Assembly (NCBI RefSeq): GCF_016924835.1
Contig: NZ_CP070480.1
Span: 2,046,001-2,110,000 of the forward strand
Length of the DNA stretch: 64,000 nt
DNA from: Rothia sp. ZJ932
Lineage (GTDB): Bacteria > Actinomycetota > Actinomycetes > Actinomycetales > Micrococcaceae
Direction of reading: 5' to 3'
Below, piece by piece: positions 33,954 through 43,783 of this stretch. Position numbers and translations under genes: made by a program. The notes under the pieces were generated by a model that saw only the letters and a program-made list of their open reading frames with translations, had not been told where the DNA came from and ran no database searches. How positions within the stretch are numbered: position 1 is the stretch's first letter; the number at the start of each line of letters is the position of its first letter.

Positions 33954-34670
33954 ATGGCCAACAAGTACCAGCACGTAGCGAGCAACCTCACCGACCGCAT
34001 AGAGTCCGGCGAATTCCAGGTAGGCACCCTCCTGCCCAGCGAAAAACACCTCGCCGCCCACTACCAGGTCTCCCGCGAAACAACACGCAAGGCGCTCGCA
34101 CTGCTCACCGATGAGGGACGCATCCAAAAAATGGTCGGCAAGGGCTCCATCGTTATCAGCCCCACCCGCTACACCCTGCCGGTCTCTAACCTCGTTAGTT
34201 ACACCCAGTTTCTCAGAAGCAACGGCCTCACCTCGGAAAACCGCGTGTTTGCCCTCGAAAAAGCGCCGGTGCCCGCCCGCCCTTTTATTGAAATAGATCC
34301 CGCCCACTCCCCCGGCAGAGAAGCTACCTATGTGGGGCGCGTTCGCGTCATTGACGGGCTACCCTCAATTATCGACCACGATTTCATTCTCACCTCAGTA
34401 GTACCCGATATCAGTATTGAAGTCGCCCAGACCTCCCTCTACTCCTACTTTGAGGGGGAACTCGGGCTCGCTATCGCCTACTCCCCCAAGCAAATCACCG
34501 TGGAGCCAGCCAACGCCCAAGACCGCGAGCTTTTAGGGCTGACCCCCGGCGCTTACATAGCGGTCACCAGCTCCATTACCCACCTAGCTGATACCACAGC
34601 CTTTCAGTTCTCACAGTCGCGCCACCGCGCTGATAAGTTCAAGTACCAAGATTTTGCCCGCCGCAAGTAA
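33954..34670 (+). CDS. treR: GntR family trehalose operon repressor
   Basis: About 238 residues starting MANKYQHVASNLTDRIESGEF at ATG 33954 (a GTG at 33945 is also possible). The GntR winged helix reads VGTLLPSEKHLAAHYQVSRETTRKALALLTDEGRI (quoted in part), followed by a UTRA ligand domain (AREATYVGRVRVIDGLPSIIDHDFI, LYSYFEGELGLAIAYSPKQI). It is next to treC and 26 bases apart in the same orientation, so TreR is the likely identity; trehalose-6-phosphate would be the inducer. Confidence 0.8.
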   Translation: MANKYQHVASNLTDRIESGEFQVGTLLPSEKHLAAHYQVSRETTRKALALLTDEGRIQKMVGKGSIVISPTRYTLPVSNLVSYTQFLRSNGLTSENRVFALEKAPVPARPFIEIDPAHSPGREATYVGRVRVIDGLPSIIDHDFILTSVVPDISIEVAQTSLYSYFEGELGLAIAYSPKQITVEPANAQDRELLGLTPGAYIAVTSSITHLADTTAFQFSQSRHRADKFKYQDFARRK

Positions 34671-34696
34671 GCACCCCACCCACGAAAGGTTTTCTT

Positions 34697-36364
34697 TTGA
34701 GCTTTGCAGATAAAGTGATCTACCAGATCTACCCCAAGTCTTTTTACGATTCGACAGGGTCAGGTGTGGGCGATTTACGCGGCGTCATCGAAAAAGTATC
34801 CTACATTGCCTCGCTGGGCGTCGATATGGTCTGGTTCAACCCCTTCTTTGCTTCACCGCAAAAAGACAACGGCTACGACATCTCCAACTATTACGCGATT
34901 GAACCCAGCATGGGCACCATGAGCGACCTTGAAGAACTCATCGCAGCTCTCGACGAGCACGGCATCGGTGTCATGTTCGATATGGTCTTCAACCACGTTT
35001 CTACCGAGCACGAGTGGTTTCAGCGCGCCCTTGCCGGCGAAAAAGAATACCAAGATTTCTTCTACCTCCAACCCGCACAGGTAAACGGTTCGCTACCCAC
35101 CAACTGGAAGTCAAAGTTTGGCGGCCCCGCATGGGAGCCTTTCGGCGACACCAACCTCTACTACCTGCACCTCTACGATGTATCGCAAGCTGACCTTAAC
35201 TGGCACAACCCGCGCGTACGCCAAGAACTTTTTAATGTTGTAAATTTCTGGCGTGACAAAGGTGTGCGCGGGTTCCGATTCGACGTCATCAACGTCATCG
35301 GCAAAGACGAAGTTCTGCTGGACGCGCCCGAGGGCACCCTCGATAAGCTCATGTACACCGATACCCCGCGCGTACACACCTGGGTCAAGGAGATGAACCG
35401 CGCGTCCTTCGGCAACGACGCCAACAGCGTGACCGTGGGCGAGCTGTCATCTACCACTATCGAGAACGGGGTGCTTTACTCAGCCCCGGCACGCGATGAG
35501 CTGTCGATGATTTTCAGCTTTCACCACCTCAAAGTGGATTACGATGCCGGCAATAAATGGTCGCGCGTGCCCTTTGATTTCGAGGCTCTCAAGGGGCTGT
35601 GGCACGGCTGGGCTGAGGGCGTACAGGCGGGTAACGGCTGGAATGCCCTGTTTCTGAATAACCACGATCAGCCGCGAGCACTCAACCGTTTTGGCGATGT
35701 TGAAACCTACCGGGTGGAGTCGGCAACCATGTTGGCGGCAGCTGTTCATCTTTCGCGCGGCACCCCCTACATTTACATGGGTGAAGAGATCGGCATGGTT
35801 GACCCTGTCTATTCGTCGATGGATGACTACGTTGATGTTGAGGCGCACAATGCTTTTGCGACTCTGCGCGAATCGGGGCTGTCTGAGGCGCAGGCGTTTG
35901 AGGTTGTGGTCTCTAAAGCACGCGATAATTCTCGCACGCCCATGCAGTGGGACGCGAGTGCCCATGCCGGTTTTACCAGCGGCACTCCGTGGCTGGGAAC
36001 CGCTGATTATGCGGAAATCAATGTTGAGGCTGAGCAGCGTGAGGGTAAGATTCTGCCCTTCTATAAGAAGCTGATTGCTCTGCGTCATGAGTACCCCGTC
36101 ATCTCAAGGGGCAGGTATACGCCCTGGGTTGCCGACCACCGTAGCGTTTACGCTTTCACCCGCCAAGACGGTGAAGGCTCAGCCGCAACTGAACTGCTAG
36201 TGCTCAATAACTTCTACGGTGAAGCAACTGACGTCAGTGTACCCGAGCGGTTCATTGGCGGGCAGGTGCTGATTTCTAATTACAGTGCGGACGCGCCGAC
36301 CTCCGGCGCCTACCGTCTGCTGCCCTATCAGACCTTGGCAGTGCTGATACAGGGCGGTCAGTAA
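34697..36364 (+). CDS. treC: Alpha,alpha-phosphotrehalase (GH13)
   Basis: A 555-residue alpha-amylase-superfamily enzyme that hydrolyses trehalose-6-phosphate. GH13 motifs: FDMVFNHVSTEHEWF (region I), GFRFDVINVIGKD with the nucleophile Asp (region II), TVGELSSTT with the acid Glu (region III) and LFLNNHDQPRALNRFG (region IV). The NGSLPTNWKSKFGGPAWEP segment fits TreC-type oligo-glucosidases. The start is TTG 34697 after GAAAGG. It is co-oriented with treR. Decayed sugar ABC transporter genes lie 3 kb away. Confidence 0.88.
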   Translation: MSFADKVIYQIYPKSFYDSTGSGVGDLRGVIEKVSYIASLGVDMVWFNPFFASPQKDNGYDISNYYAIEPSMGTMSDLEELIAALDEHGIGVMFDMVFNHVSTEHEWFQRALAGEKEYQDFFYLQPAQVNGSLPTNWKSKFGGPAWEPFGDTNLYYLHLYDVSQADLNWHNPRVRQELFNVVNFWRDKGVRGFRFDVINVIGKDEVLLDAPEGTLDKLMYTDTPRVHTWVKEMNRASFGNDANSVTVGELSSTTIENGVLYSAPARDELSMIFSFHHLKVDYDAGNKWSRVPFDFEALKGLWHGWAEGVQAGNGWNALFLNNHDQPRALNRFGDVETYRVESATMLAAAVHLSRGTPYIYMGEEIGMVDPVYSSMDDYVDVEAHNAFATLRESGLSEAQAFEVVVSKARDNSRTPMQWDASAHAGFTSGTPWLGTADYAEINVEAEQREGKILPFYKKLIALRHEYPVISRGRYTPWVADHRSVYAFTRQDGEGSAATELLVLNNFYGEATDVSVPERFIGGQVLISNYSADAPTSGAYRLLPYQTLAVLIQGGQ

Positions 36365-36381
36365 CTAGTAGTTCGCACAGT

Positions 36382-36419
36382 AAAAGCCCACCGGTGAATC
36401 AGTCCACCGGTGGGCTTAA
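36382..36419. terminator. treC/desaturase bidirectional terminator
   Basis: AAGCCCACCGGTG and CACCGGTGGGCTT pair across an eight-base loop between convergent genes, with A- and T-rich flanks. Confidence 0.85.
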
Positions 36420-36434
36420 GCCATAAAGCGATAT

Positions 36435-37511
36435 CTAGGGTAGTGCCAAGCGGAAGACCTTGCGCCAGGTCTTGAGAATCTGCACCGGCAGCGGGCCCGA
36501 GTTGTAGGGCAGGCCGTACTCCTGGCAGATTTTCCGGACGCGCGGTGCCACCTCAGAGAGGCGGTTAGAGGGCATGTCGGGGAATAGGTGGTGCTCAATC
36601 TGTAGGGAGAGGTTGCCCGTCATAAAGTGCATGAGCTTTGAGCCGTCGATGTTGGCTGAACCCAGCACCTGACGCACGTACCAGCCACCGCGGGTTTCGT
36701 TCTCGATGTCTTCTTCTGAGAAGACCTCTACTCCGTCGGGGAAGTGACCGCAGAAGATCACCGCGTGTGCCCAGAGGTTACGAATAATATTTGCCGCTAC
36801 GAAACCCTTGATAGCGGCAACTCCCGAGCCGTTGAGCGAAGCCAGCGCCGGGGAAAGCACAAAGTCTTTCGCTGACTGGCGTCCAAACTTTTTCAGGGTG
36901 CGCTTCACATCGCGCAGGGTGTCTTTTTTAGACTTCTGACCGGTCATAAAACGGTTGAGCTCGATGTCGTACATGGCGATACCCCATTCGAAACCCGGCG
37001 CCAGAATAGCGTTCATGACGGGGTTCAGCAGGTGCTTGGGTTTCCAGGGCTGGGAGTCGTCCATGCGCAGCAGGTTGTATCCCACGTCCTCGTCTCTGCC
37101 GACCACGTTCGTCCATACGTGATGCGACTCGTTGTGGGTGCGTTGCCAACCGCTAGAGGGCGTCACGAAGTCCCACTCCCAAGTGGTGGAGTGAATCTCT
37201 TTATCGTTCATCCAGTCCCACTGACCGTGCAGAACGTTGTGCCCGATTTCCATGTTTTCGAGAATCTTGCTGACCGACAGCGAACCAACGCCCAACAGCC
37301 ACAGGGGCTTGTGCTTAGCGAACAGCAAAGAGCCGCGGCCAAGCATCTCTAGGCTGCGCTGCAGTTTCACCACGCGGCGAATATAGCGCGCGTCCTCCTC
37401 ACCACGCTGGGCAAGAATCTCATCGTGAATAGCATCAAATTTTTCTTCGAGTGCATCAAGCTGTTGCGGAGTCAGCTGGATGGGTGAAGAAGCAGGCAGG
37501 GTCTGCGTCAT
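36435..37511 (-). CDS. Membrane fatty acid desaturase
   Basis: A 358-residue acyl-lipid/acyl-CoA desaturase with three His boxes: GHNVLHGQWDWM, THNESHHVWTNVVG and LQIEHHLFPDMPSNR. Hydrophobic segments lie near residues 65-85 and 225-250. Together with the ferredoxin reductase gene 50 bases upstream it resembles the mycobacterial DesA3/reductase pair that forms oleate. The gene order on the minus strand is reductase, then desaturase. Confidence 0.92.
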   Translation of the reverse strand: MTQTLPASSPIQLTPQQLDALEEKFDAIHDEILAQRGEEDARYIRRVVKLQRSLEMLGRGSLLFAKHKPLWLLGVGSLSVSKILENMEIGHNVLHGQWDWMNDKEIHSTTWEWDFVTPSSGWQRTHNESHHVWTNVVGRDEDVGYNLLRMDDSQPWKPKHLLNPVMNAILAPGFEWGIAMYDIELNRFMTGQKSKKDTLRDVKRTLKKFGRQSAKDFVLSPALASLNGSGVAAIKGFVAANIIRNLWAHAVIFCGHFPDGVEVFSEEDIENETRGGWYVRQVLGSANIDGSKLMHFMTGNLSLQIEHHLFPDMPSNRLSEVAPRVRKICQEYGLPYNSGPLPVQILKTWRKVFRLALP

Positions 37512-37561
37512 GGGTAGTTCCTTCTTACAGTAATGGTTGCGGTTGCGAGAAAAAGCCGTGG

Positions 37562-38617
37562 TTACAGTTCTAAAATGGCGTGGGGTGAGGGGCGCGAAAT
37601 GCAGCTTTGAATCATGCCGGGTTCATCAATCATTTCGCCGGTGCGCATATTTTTCACAGCGCCGTCGCTCATCATGACCAAGCAGCTACGGCACACACCC
37701 GACCGGCAGCCGTGCGGCAGTTCTGTGCCGGCATTCTCGCTGGCTTCGAGAATGCTCTGGTTCTCAGGCACCGTGATTTCAGTGCCATTGTTGATAACCA
37801 AGGTGCCGGGGCCGCTGTAATCTGAGGGCAGCAAGCGGGTATCGAAGCGTTCAACGACGATATTGCCGTCTGCTTCTTGCACGGCGGCCTCGATATCACC
37901 CACAAATTCATCCGGGCCGCAGGCGTAAATGGTGCGCTCAAGAATATCGGGATGCAGGGCAGCCAGCTGTCCTGCTTCGCGCAGGGTCAAGCGTCCCAGT
38001 GATTTTGTGAAGTGAAAACGCGGCTTGAAACCGGGAAATTGGTCGGCAAGTTCCAAAATTTCATCGTGAAATATGGTGGATTCTTGGTTTGCCGAAGAAT
38101 GGATTAGCACCACGTCATGGTCGGGGCGGCGAGGCATGAGCGTGCGCAGCATCGACATAACCGGGGTGATACCCGAACCAGCCGTCAAAAACAAAAGCGC
38201 GGTGGGGCTGATTTCTAGCAGAAACTGACCAGCAGGACGCTCAAGGTAAAGAATATCGCCGGGTTTCGTGCCGTATACCAAGGCTTCTGAGACACGTCCG
38301 CGTGCTTTGACAGTGACTGACGGTGCCGTGTCTTCGGCGGCACTAATGGAGTAAGGACGCCACAGTCTGCGTCCGTTCACAGAAACTCCAATGCGCGCCC
38401 ACTGCCCGGCTTTGTGCGATGCCCACCCCTCACCGGCAGTAAAAGTAATGGTCGCAGAGTCAGGTGTTTCATGGTGAACCTCGGTCACCACACCGCGGGT
38501 ATAATGCGAACTCGACAGAGGGTTAAAAACCTGAATGAACTCACGAGGATCCTGCGGGTGGGTGATCAAACCCAATGCCGCATACGACATACGAGAAAGA
38601 ATATTTTTTCTCTTCAC
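37562..38617 (-). CDS. Ferredoxin reductase with C-terminal 2Fe-2S domain
   Basis: About 351 residues from GTG 38615-38617 (MKRKNILSRMSYAALGL). FAD-binding segments (WARIGVSVNGRRLWRPYSIS), an NAD-binding LLFLTAGSGITPVMSMLRTLM, and a plant-type 2Fe-2S ferredoxin domain with CRSGVCRSCLVMM and the late cysteine in IQSCISRP. It would pass electrons from NADPH to the desaturase downstream. Confidence 0.92.
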   Translation of the reverse strand: MKRKNILSRMSYAALGLITHPQDPREFIQVFNPLSSSHYTRGVVTEVHHETPDSATITFTAGEGWASHKAGQWARIGVSVNGRRLWRPYSISAAEDTAPSVTVKARGRVSEALVYGTKPGDILYLERPAGQFLLEISPTALLFLTAGSGITPVMSMLRTLMPRRPDHDVVLIHSSANQESTIFHDEILELADQFPGFKPRFHFTKSLGRLTLREAGQLAALHPDILERTIYACGPDEFVGDIEAAVQEADGNIVVERFDTRLLPSDYSGPGTLVINNGTEITVPENQSILEASENAGTELPHGCRSGVCRSCLVMMSDGAVKNMRTGEMIDEPGMIQSCISRPSPHAILEL

Positions 38618-38914
38618 CGGGCACTCTTTTCTCAAGTGAAACGCAGATCATCTGCGGTGAAGGCAGAGGCACCAGTTACCCGATGCTTCACGCCATTTGC
38701 TCGGCATACAAGAACCACTAGAAAGCCACGGTTACCATGTGCCATCTTTGATATTACTCCCAGTGGTCAGACCATAAACATGTTTACGGCAAAACAACAC
38801 CCCTTAAATTTGTGTAATGGGTATCACTTCAAAAGCACGCCCACCCCCTATTTTTTAGAGATATTCGATATTAATTTCAGAATCCGCATCAAAATAGGTC
38901 ACCCCGGCAGGCTA
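38618..38914. other. Intergenic region, nothing recognised
   Basis: About 300 bases that include the start region of the reductase gene. AT-rich toward 38860. I see no gene or strong structure. Confidence 0.6.
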
Positions 38915-39971
38915 CTACAGAAGTTGCATACCAGGTTCAAAGCTGCGCTTACCCAGCAGGCACAGCGCGATGATCTTGCCCCGCAGACCACCACTCAGCT
39001 CCTCGGTAGGGCTCATGTAGGCAAAGGGCTCCGCACCCAACTGTTCAATGTGCGAAACAGTTGCCAACAATCCGCGTCCATCGATAGATTCGTCGGCGAG
39101 AGTCCATCCCCCAGTGCTCCAGACGAATACCGGCGACAATCCTCTTATCTGCCACCTTGGCAGCAATATCAGCGCCAGTACTGGTGCGTTGGCTGATGGT
39201 GCCAAGGACGAGTGTAGCTGCTCACCATCGCGAACCATCGGCATGTTCCCGAAGAGAGTCATAGCAGGTGAGACAATAAATTCAGCAACAAAGGTGTTGC
39301 CGAGGTGGTAGTAGAGGTACATAAGCTCATCGCACTATTGAAAAATACCATCTTTGAGTACCCGCCTATGGTCATTACTTCAGTCTGGTCGTGGGTCATA
39401 TAGACCGTGGTTACGTCCAGTTCCCGCTGCAACTGAGAAACCTGAGCGCACGTTGAAACGTGCAAACGAGCGTCCAGATTAGACAGGGGGTCGTCCATCA
39501 AAAAGACTTTGGGTTCATGCACAATTGCCCTGCCCATTGACACACGCTGATGCTGACCGCCGAACATATTGGCAGGGTTCACATCTAACAAAGCCTCTAG
39601 CTCTAACGAGGTCTTCTCAACACGGTGGTTGATCTCACCCTTATCCATCTCGGCGCTTTCCAGGGCAAATGCCATATTTTGGTGTGCCGTCGTATTTGGG
39701 CAGAGAGCATAAGATTGGAGCACCATGGCGACATCGTGGTCACATGCCCGCAAATCAGCCACGTCCTGCCCGCCGATTCTAATGGTGCCCTCGTTGACCG
39801 ATTCAAACCCCGCAATCATGCGCAGACAGGTTGATTTACCTGAACCTGAGGGACCATCAGAGCCAGAAACTCACTATTGTGTACGTCAATGTTGACGCGG
39901 TTGACAGCTGCCGGAAGTGAAGAATCATAAATGCGAGAGATGTGCTGAAATTGTACGTCTACCGTGATGTT
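38915..39971 (-). pseudogene. Decayed sugar ABC transporter ATPase (MsmX/UgpC type)
   Basis: Fragments in different minus-strand frames align end to end with a UgpC-like ATPase. RIYDSSLPAAVNRVNIDVHNSEFLALM is followed by a frameshift, then GPSGSGKSTCLRMIAGFESV, a signature decayed to MFGGQHQRVSMGRAIVHEP, Walker B VFLMDDPLSNLDARLH, THDQTEVMT, another shift, and a TOBE-like tail NTFVAEFIVSPAMTLFGN...DESIDGRGLLATVSHIEQLG. At least two frameshifts and a lost start are visible. Not functional. Confidence 0.85.
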
Positions 39972-40004
39972 CCGTACCTGTACGAACCTAAAAACCGTAC
40001 GCTT

Positions 40005-40737
40005 TTAGAGGTTGGACTTAATGTCGCGGTCGATAGTCTGCTGAATCTCATCTTGCAAGGTTGCGAATGTCTGTTCGACATCCCGGTCCACAACAATCTT
40101 GTCGAGGGCACCACCGATTTTCTGGTCGCCACCGTTGACGAAGACGCGGGCACAATCCTGAGACTTGCTGTTCTCAGCCAGCTGCTCAATAGCGGTACGA
40201 GCATTCAGGTTTTCGTCCAGGTGTTTCTTCCTTCGGGCTGTTCAGCGACGTCCTTGCAAATCGGCATGTAACCGGTTGCCTGGGTAAAGGTGATGATGTT
40301 CTCGATGTTGGTCAAGAAGTCAATGAACTTCACCGAGGTTGTGAGATACCCACAGGAACAGCCAAAACAGCGATACCGGTGGTGTTACCGGGGCCGGGCA
40401 GGTAGATGGTAACGAAATCGCCGGAGGCTGAGTTCTTGAGACCGCCCAGTGAACCGGTTGCATCCAGCAGACCGCAAGAGCCACCTAAGCCGAACTCGTT
40501 ACCGGAATCTTTCATGACCTCGATGTGACCCCGGCTGACCTAACCCTCAAGAACTTACCTACTTCGATGGTCTTGGGGTCGGTGAACTTGAGATCCCATT
40601 CATCAGAGTAGCCGCCGCCAAATGCCAGAAAGTACCAGTCCAGGTAGTTTGACCCGTCATCAACAACCAGAGGCACCTTGCCGGTTGCATCCAGCAGCTT
40701 GGATGCCCAGTTGTCGGCGAAATCTTGTCAAGTTTCG
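40005..40737 (-). pseudogene. Decayed sugar ABC transporter substrate-binding protein, 5' truncated
   Basis: Minus-strand pieces read DFADNWASKLLDATGKVPLVV, DWYFLAFGGGYSDEWDLKFTDPKT, then after a frameshift MKDSGNEFGLGGSCGLLD and PGPGNTTGIAVLAVPVG, another shift into FLTNIENIITFTQATGYMPICKD, and finally ARTAIEQLAENSKSQDCARVF...DEIQQTIDRDIKSNL with a stop at 40005. This is the C-terminal two thirds of a family-1 sugar-binding protein. It precedes the decayed ATPase in the same direction, the remains of one operon. Confidence 0.85.
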
Positions 40738-40804
40738 GAACCCTTATCGGTGTGTGGGGGGTAGGGTTAATGAGGTGGTCTAACTTTTGGGGAGCGCTAC
40801 AGCA

Positions 40805-40990
40805 CTAAAGCCAGTACATATCATTGAGTGCCTGGTTCAGTGTGAGCTTGCGTGGTTTTTCGTTGGGTTTATACCAGGTGAGGTGGGCTTGTAGGGCTTT
40901 GAGTAGCATGGTGATTTGCTGGTTGGGCAACGGTCTTTTCCGGTATGGGTTGAGGTTATTTCTGGCGATTTGACTCTCTATTTTTTGCCG
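40805..40990 (-). mobile_element. IS5-like insertion sequence remnant (N-terminal part)
   Basis: On the minus strand, AATAACCTCAACCC...CCGGAAAAGACCGTTGCCC followed by a frame reading QITMLLKALQAHLTWYKPNE and KPRKLTLNQALNDMYWL. The same leader and a related N-terminus occur at 50874 on the plus strand. Only the transposase start survives. Confidence 0.65.
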
Positions 40991-41360
40991 TTGGTAGGGT
41001 TGTTGTCTAGTTAGTAGGTTCTATCCCTTATGAATAAGCCTCCTTCATCAAAATTTTACCGGCGGAGCAGGCAAACAGTGGGTACGGGGCAGGTGGCATC
41101 TAGAGACATCTTATTGAGCATGCCAGAAATCTCAACCAAAGCCACAAATAAGACTGCGTGCAGTTTGTCCACTCACTGAGATGACTACCCTTTGAGTCTA
41201 CCTAAAAACCCACGATTCATCTAGGGAGATAAATCGTAGGAGGGTATTAGATTACGCATAAGAAAAATGAGCGTAAAGTATGCACACGCCTCTCTACACT
41301 AATTATTTTCTCAATAACCTCAAGAACACTCCAAATTTTATAATAAATTTCTAAAATAAG
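40991..41360. other. AT-rich intergenic region at island edge
   Basis: Contains no frame of note. Base composition turns AT-rich from about 41170, marking the edge of the two-gene island that follows. Confidence 0.5.
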
Positions 41361-42611
41361 TTAACTTGTAAATTTTAATATATCAAGAATATCAAATTTT
41401 GGGAACTTTAAGGGGGGTTCGTGGTCATTTTTATTATAGAGCCTTAAAATTTCCTGCCAGATACTTAATTGCTTTTCGAAAACATCAATCGATTCTAGAA
41501 CTGAATTAGCGCATTGCAATCCTAGATCCCAGATATCCTCGACTCCACCAGACATATATCCAGTATAATCCTTAGAAAAACCAATTGAATTTATTTTAAT
41601 TCTGTAGGATTCTGAAACTTTCGGATACTGCACAACCGCAATCTTCTCCTCTTGTGAAAAGTCCTCTGAATCTTGGATTTTCTCGTAACAGTATTGAGTC
41701 GCACGCTGAAGAACTCCCGACAGAAGTTTCACCAAATCACCAATCTGCACCAAGGAGCTAGAGAATGTAAAGTTAAGGAATGACGATTGGCTCCGCAGAA
41801 GAATATCATCAGAAGTAACAACGAATAAAGGATTACCGCTCCTTCTACTTAAATCTTTCTCAATTTCCGATGCTAAACGATGGAAGGCTTCGTCTATAAA
41901 CCTCAAAATTGGTTCTGCATCTCTAAATAAAACCGATTTCTGCGGGGGGCTATCCCAGACATCTCTTTGAATCATTCTTGGAGAAAATCGATAATACCAA
42001 TCATTATTTTTTAACTCTTGAATTGGCGTGACAAAAAAAGGTGATATACACTCTAGGAGACTATAGATAATCTCTGAAAGCCTCCTAAAAATAAATATCC
42101 CCATAGCCGTAGATATATAGTGTCCATTAATAAGTGATATAAGGTCACCGCATTCTAGTGAGTGCTTATCAGCCAGTAAAGATCTAATAAACTGAGCGGC
42201 AGGAACAACATCTCCGGAACCGTAAGAGGCAGAAAAATCTATATATATACGATCTAAGAGATAATCATTGACAGCAGCATCTAAAAGATACTCATACGTA
42301 CTTTTACTAATACCTGTTCCACCATTACTTAAATTCACTATTTTGGTAGCACAAATAATTTTCGCGAGGTACTTCTCAACCTTATTCACATTACCTATAA
42401 CATGCCCGTCCAATAAGATTTTTTGTTGGCTCTCAAGTACCTCGTAGGAATCAAGAGGACCCAGCAGGCTGGTAAATCCGTATGCTTGTCGGCCTTCCGC
42501 AAGACACGACAATATTCTTTCTCGCTCGTACTCAATAAGATCGCAAGCATCATTCCAACTTTGTGGTATAGCTGTTTTATCAGCGTAAACTAAAATGTCT
42601 TTTAGAATCAT
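41361..42611 (-). CDS. Divergent histidine/phenylalanine ammonia-lyase-fold protein
   Basis: A 416-residue protein. Segments align in order with the aromatic amino acid lyase family: AYGFTSLLG (43-51) with the YGxNTGFG tyrosine loop, SQQKILLDGH (61-70) with LQxxLxxSH, NLSNGGTGIS (93-102) with NSLxxGxSG, SASYGSGDVVPAA (127-139) with GSVGASGDLAPLA, LISLINGHYISTA (158-169) with LALLNGTxxSTA, and GNPLFVV (259-265) with DNPLVF. The MIO-forming Ala-Ser-Gly is Gly-Ser-Gly here, and the DPYSLRC tyrosine region is not recognisable. It is about 100 residues shorter than HutH. It is AT-rich unlike its surroundings, and its ATG overlaps the stop of the membrane-protein gene. The fold assignment is by eye; the activity is unknown. 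Confidence 0.6.
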   Translation of the reverse strand: MILKDILVYADKTAIPQSWNDACDLIEYERERILSCLAEGRQAYGFTSLLGPLDSYEVLESQQKILLDGHVIGNVNKVEKYLAKIICATKIVNLSNGGTGISKSTYEYLLDAAVNDYLLDRIYIDFSASYGSGDVVPAAQFIRSLLADKHSLECGDLISLINGHYISTAMGIFIFRRLSEIIYSLLECISPFFVTPIQELKNNDWYYRFSPRMIQRDVWDSPPQKSVLFRDAEPILRFIDEAFHRLASEIEKDLSRRSGNPLFVVTSDDILLRSQSSFLNFTFSSSLVQIGDLVKLLSGVLQRATQYCYEKIQDSEDFSQEEKIAVVQYPKVSESYRIKINSIGFSKDYTGYMSGGVEDIWDLGLQCANSVLESIDVFEKQLSIWQEILRLYNKNDHEPPLKFPKFDILDILKFTS

Positions 42612-43783
42612 TATTCAGCATCCTTGTTTTTCTTTAAAGCAAAAACTGCTATAAAAGAAGTGAGAACAGCAAAGAAAATCATCCATAAATCTATGCTGAC
42701 ACTTCTAATAAACTTAGATGCCCCCAGCTCACCAATACCCTCACCGGCTTCTGTCTTAACGTCACCAACAAAAGATATATCAACAACACCGATAAAAAAT
42801 TGGAATATAGTCAACAAGCTAAGCGCGAGAAGTAGCTTGTTAACCCAGATTCTATTTCTTGACTTAAAATTTTCATGATGAAAGGAGTTTATCCCCTCAA
42901 TAGATTGGATTCTTGATTCCAAACGCGTATGTAACCCACCCAACCCCCACGCATCATAACAAGCAATGGCAGTTTTTTTCCGCACTCCTTGCAGATCTAA
43001 ATTGATTTCGTCTACAGATAAGTCAAGCAAAGCTTTATTTTCCTTAATTGACATTATTTGATTATGGTATTTTGAGTAATCCTTTTCCTTTTCAAATTTA
43101 TAATCAATAATCTCATGGGATATTCTCTGAGATTCCAAAATCAATTCATCGCTCTTACCCCAAATACCCTGAGCATCAACGATCCCTCGAATAAGCTCCG
43201 TGGGATCAACTTCTTTTTTAAAATCTGCTATGCTGAATACCTTATTGTTGCCCCATGAAATCAAGCATTCTACATCGGCTGCAGGGCCACCTGATATGAG
43301 CGTGGGAGACCATTCAATAGAGACACCGTTATCAGAAATCCAACCATTTGGAACTAGCTTTGCGTCTTCTTTATTGTAATAAATAATAGTTCTATTTACC
43401 CAATTGAAATTTAGCCCATCTAATCTATCGCCCACAAAATTTGCAAGCCTGTTGCACTCCTCCTCGAGTTCAAGAGAACTCATTCTATCGAAATCTTCTA
43501 AATTTTCAATCTCAGCAAGTACTACAAGGAAATATTGATCTTGAGTACTGTATAAATCGCAGGAGAATACTTGATAATTTAAGAAGATCCAATCATGATC
43601 ATCTTGGATTTCAAAGCTTCCTTCACGCATATAAAGAGATTTCTTTTTCTGAGCAAGTTCTCGAGTTTGGTAAGATTCCTGACTTTCGTATCCTCTCGGC
43701 TTCCATATATTCTCGTTTTGCAGCTCCTGCGAATCATGATTCTCTGTGTAATTTTTTACTGGAGCAATTAAAAGAAGGTCCAC
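42611..43783 (-). CDS. Membrane-anchored protein partnered with the lyase-like protein
   Basis: A 390-residue protein of unknown function. About 300 N-terminal residues are soluble and acidic (FEIQDDHDWIFLNYQVFSCDL, YFLVVLAEIENLEDFDRMSS, ISWGNNKVFSIADFKKEVDP). A helical stretch (residues 215-310) leads to two membrane segments, VNKLLLALSLLTIFQFFIG and LWMIFFAVLTSFIAVFAL, separated by a ~40-residue loop. The two C-terminal membrane helices after a long helix recall CorA, but no GMN motif is present. The GTG at 43783 is weakly supported; a 39-residue frame with a good ribosome site overlaps its start and may be its true N-terminus through a frameshift. It is AT-rich and coupled to the lyase-like gene by TAATG. 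Confidence 0.6.
   Translation of the reverse strand: MDLLLIAPVKNYTENHDSQELQNENIWKPRGYESQESYQTRELAQKKKSLYMREGSFEIQDDHDWIFLNYQVFSCDLYSTQDQYFLVVLAEIENLEDFDRMSSLELEEECNRLANFVGDRLDGLNFNWVNRTIIYYNKEDAKLVPNGWISDNGVSIEWSPTLISGGPAADVECLISWGNNKVFSIADFKKEVDPTELIRGIVDAQGIWGKSDELILESQRISHEIIDYKFEKEKDYSKYHNQIMSIKENKALLDLSVDEINLDLQGVRKKTAIACYDAWGLGGLHTRLESRIQSIEGINSFHHENFKSRNRIWVNKLLLALSLLTIFQFFIGVVDISFVGDVKTEAGEGIGELGASKFIRSVSIDLWMIFFAVLTSFIAVFALKKNKDAE

Noticed and set aside
42611-43783. CorA-type ion channel for the membrane partner protein
   Set aside because: The two C-terminal helices fit, but there is no GMN motif and the loop between helices is about 40 residues.
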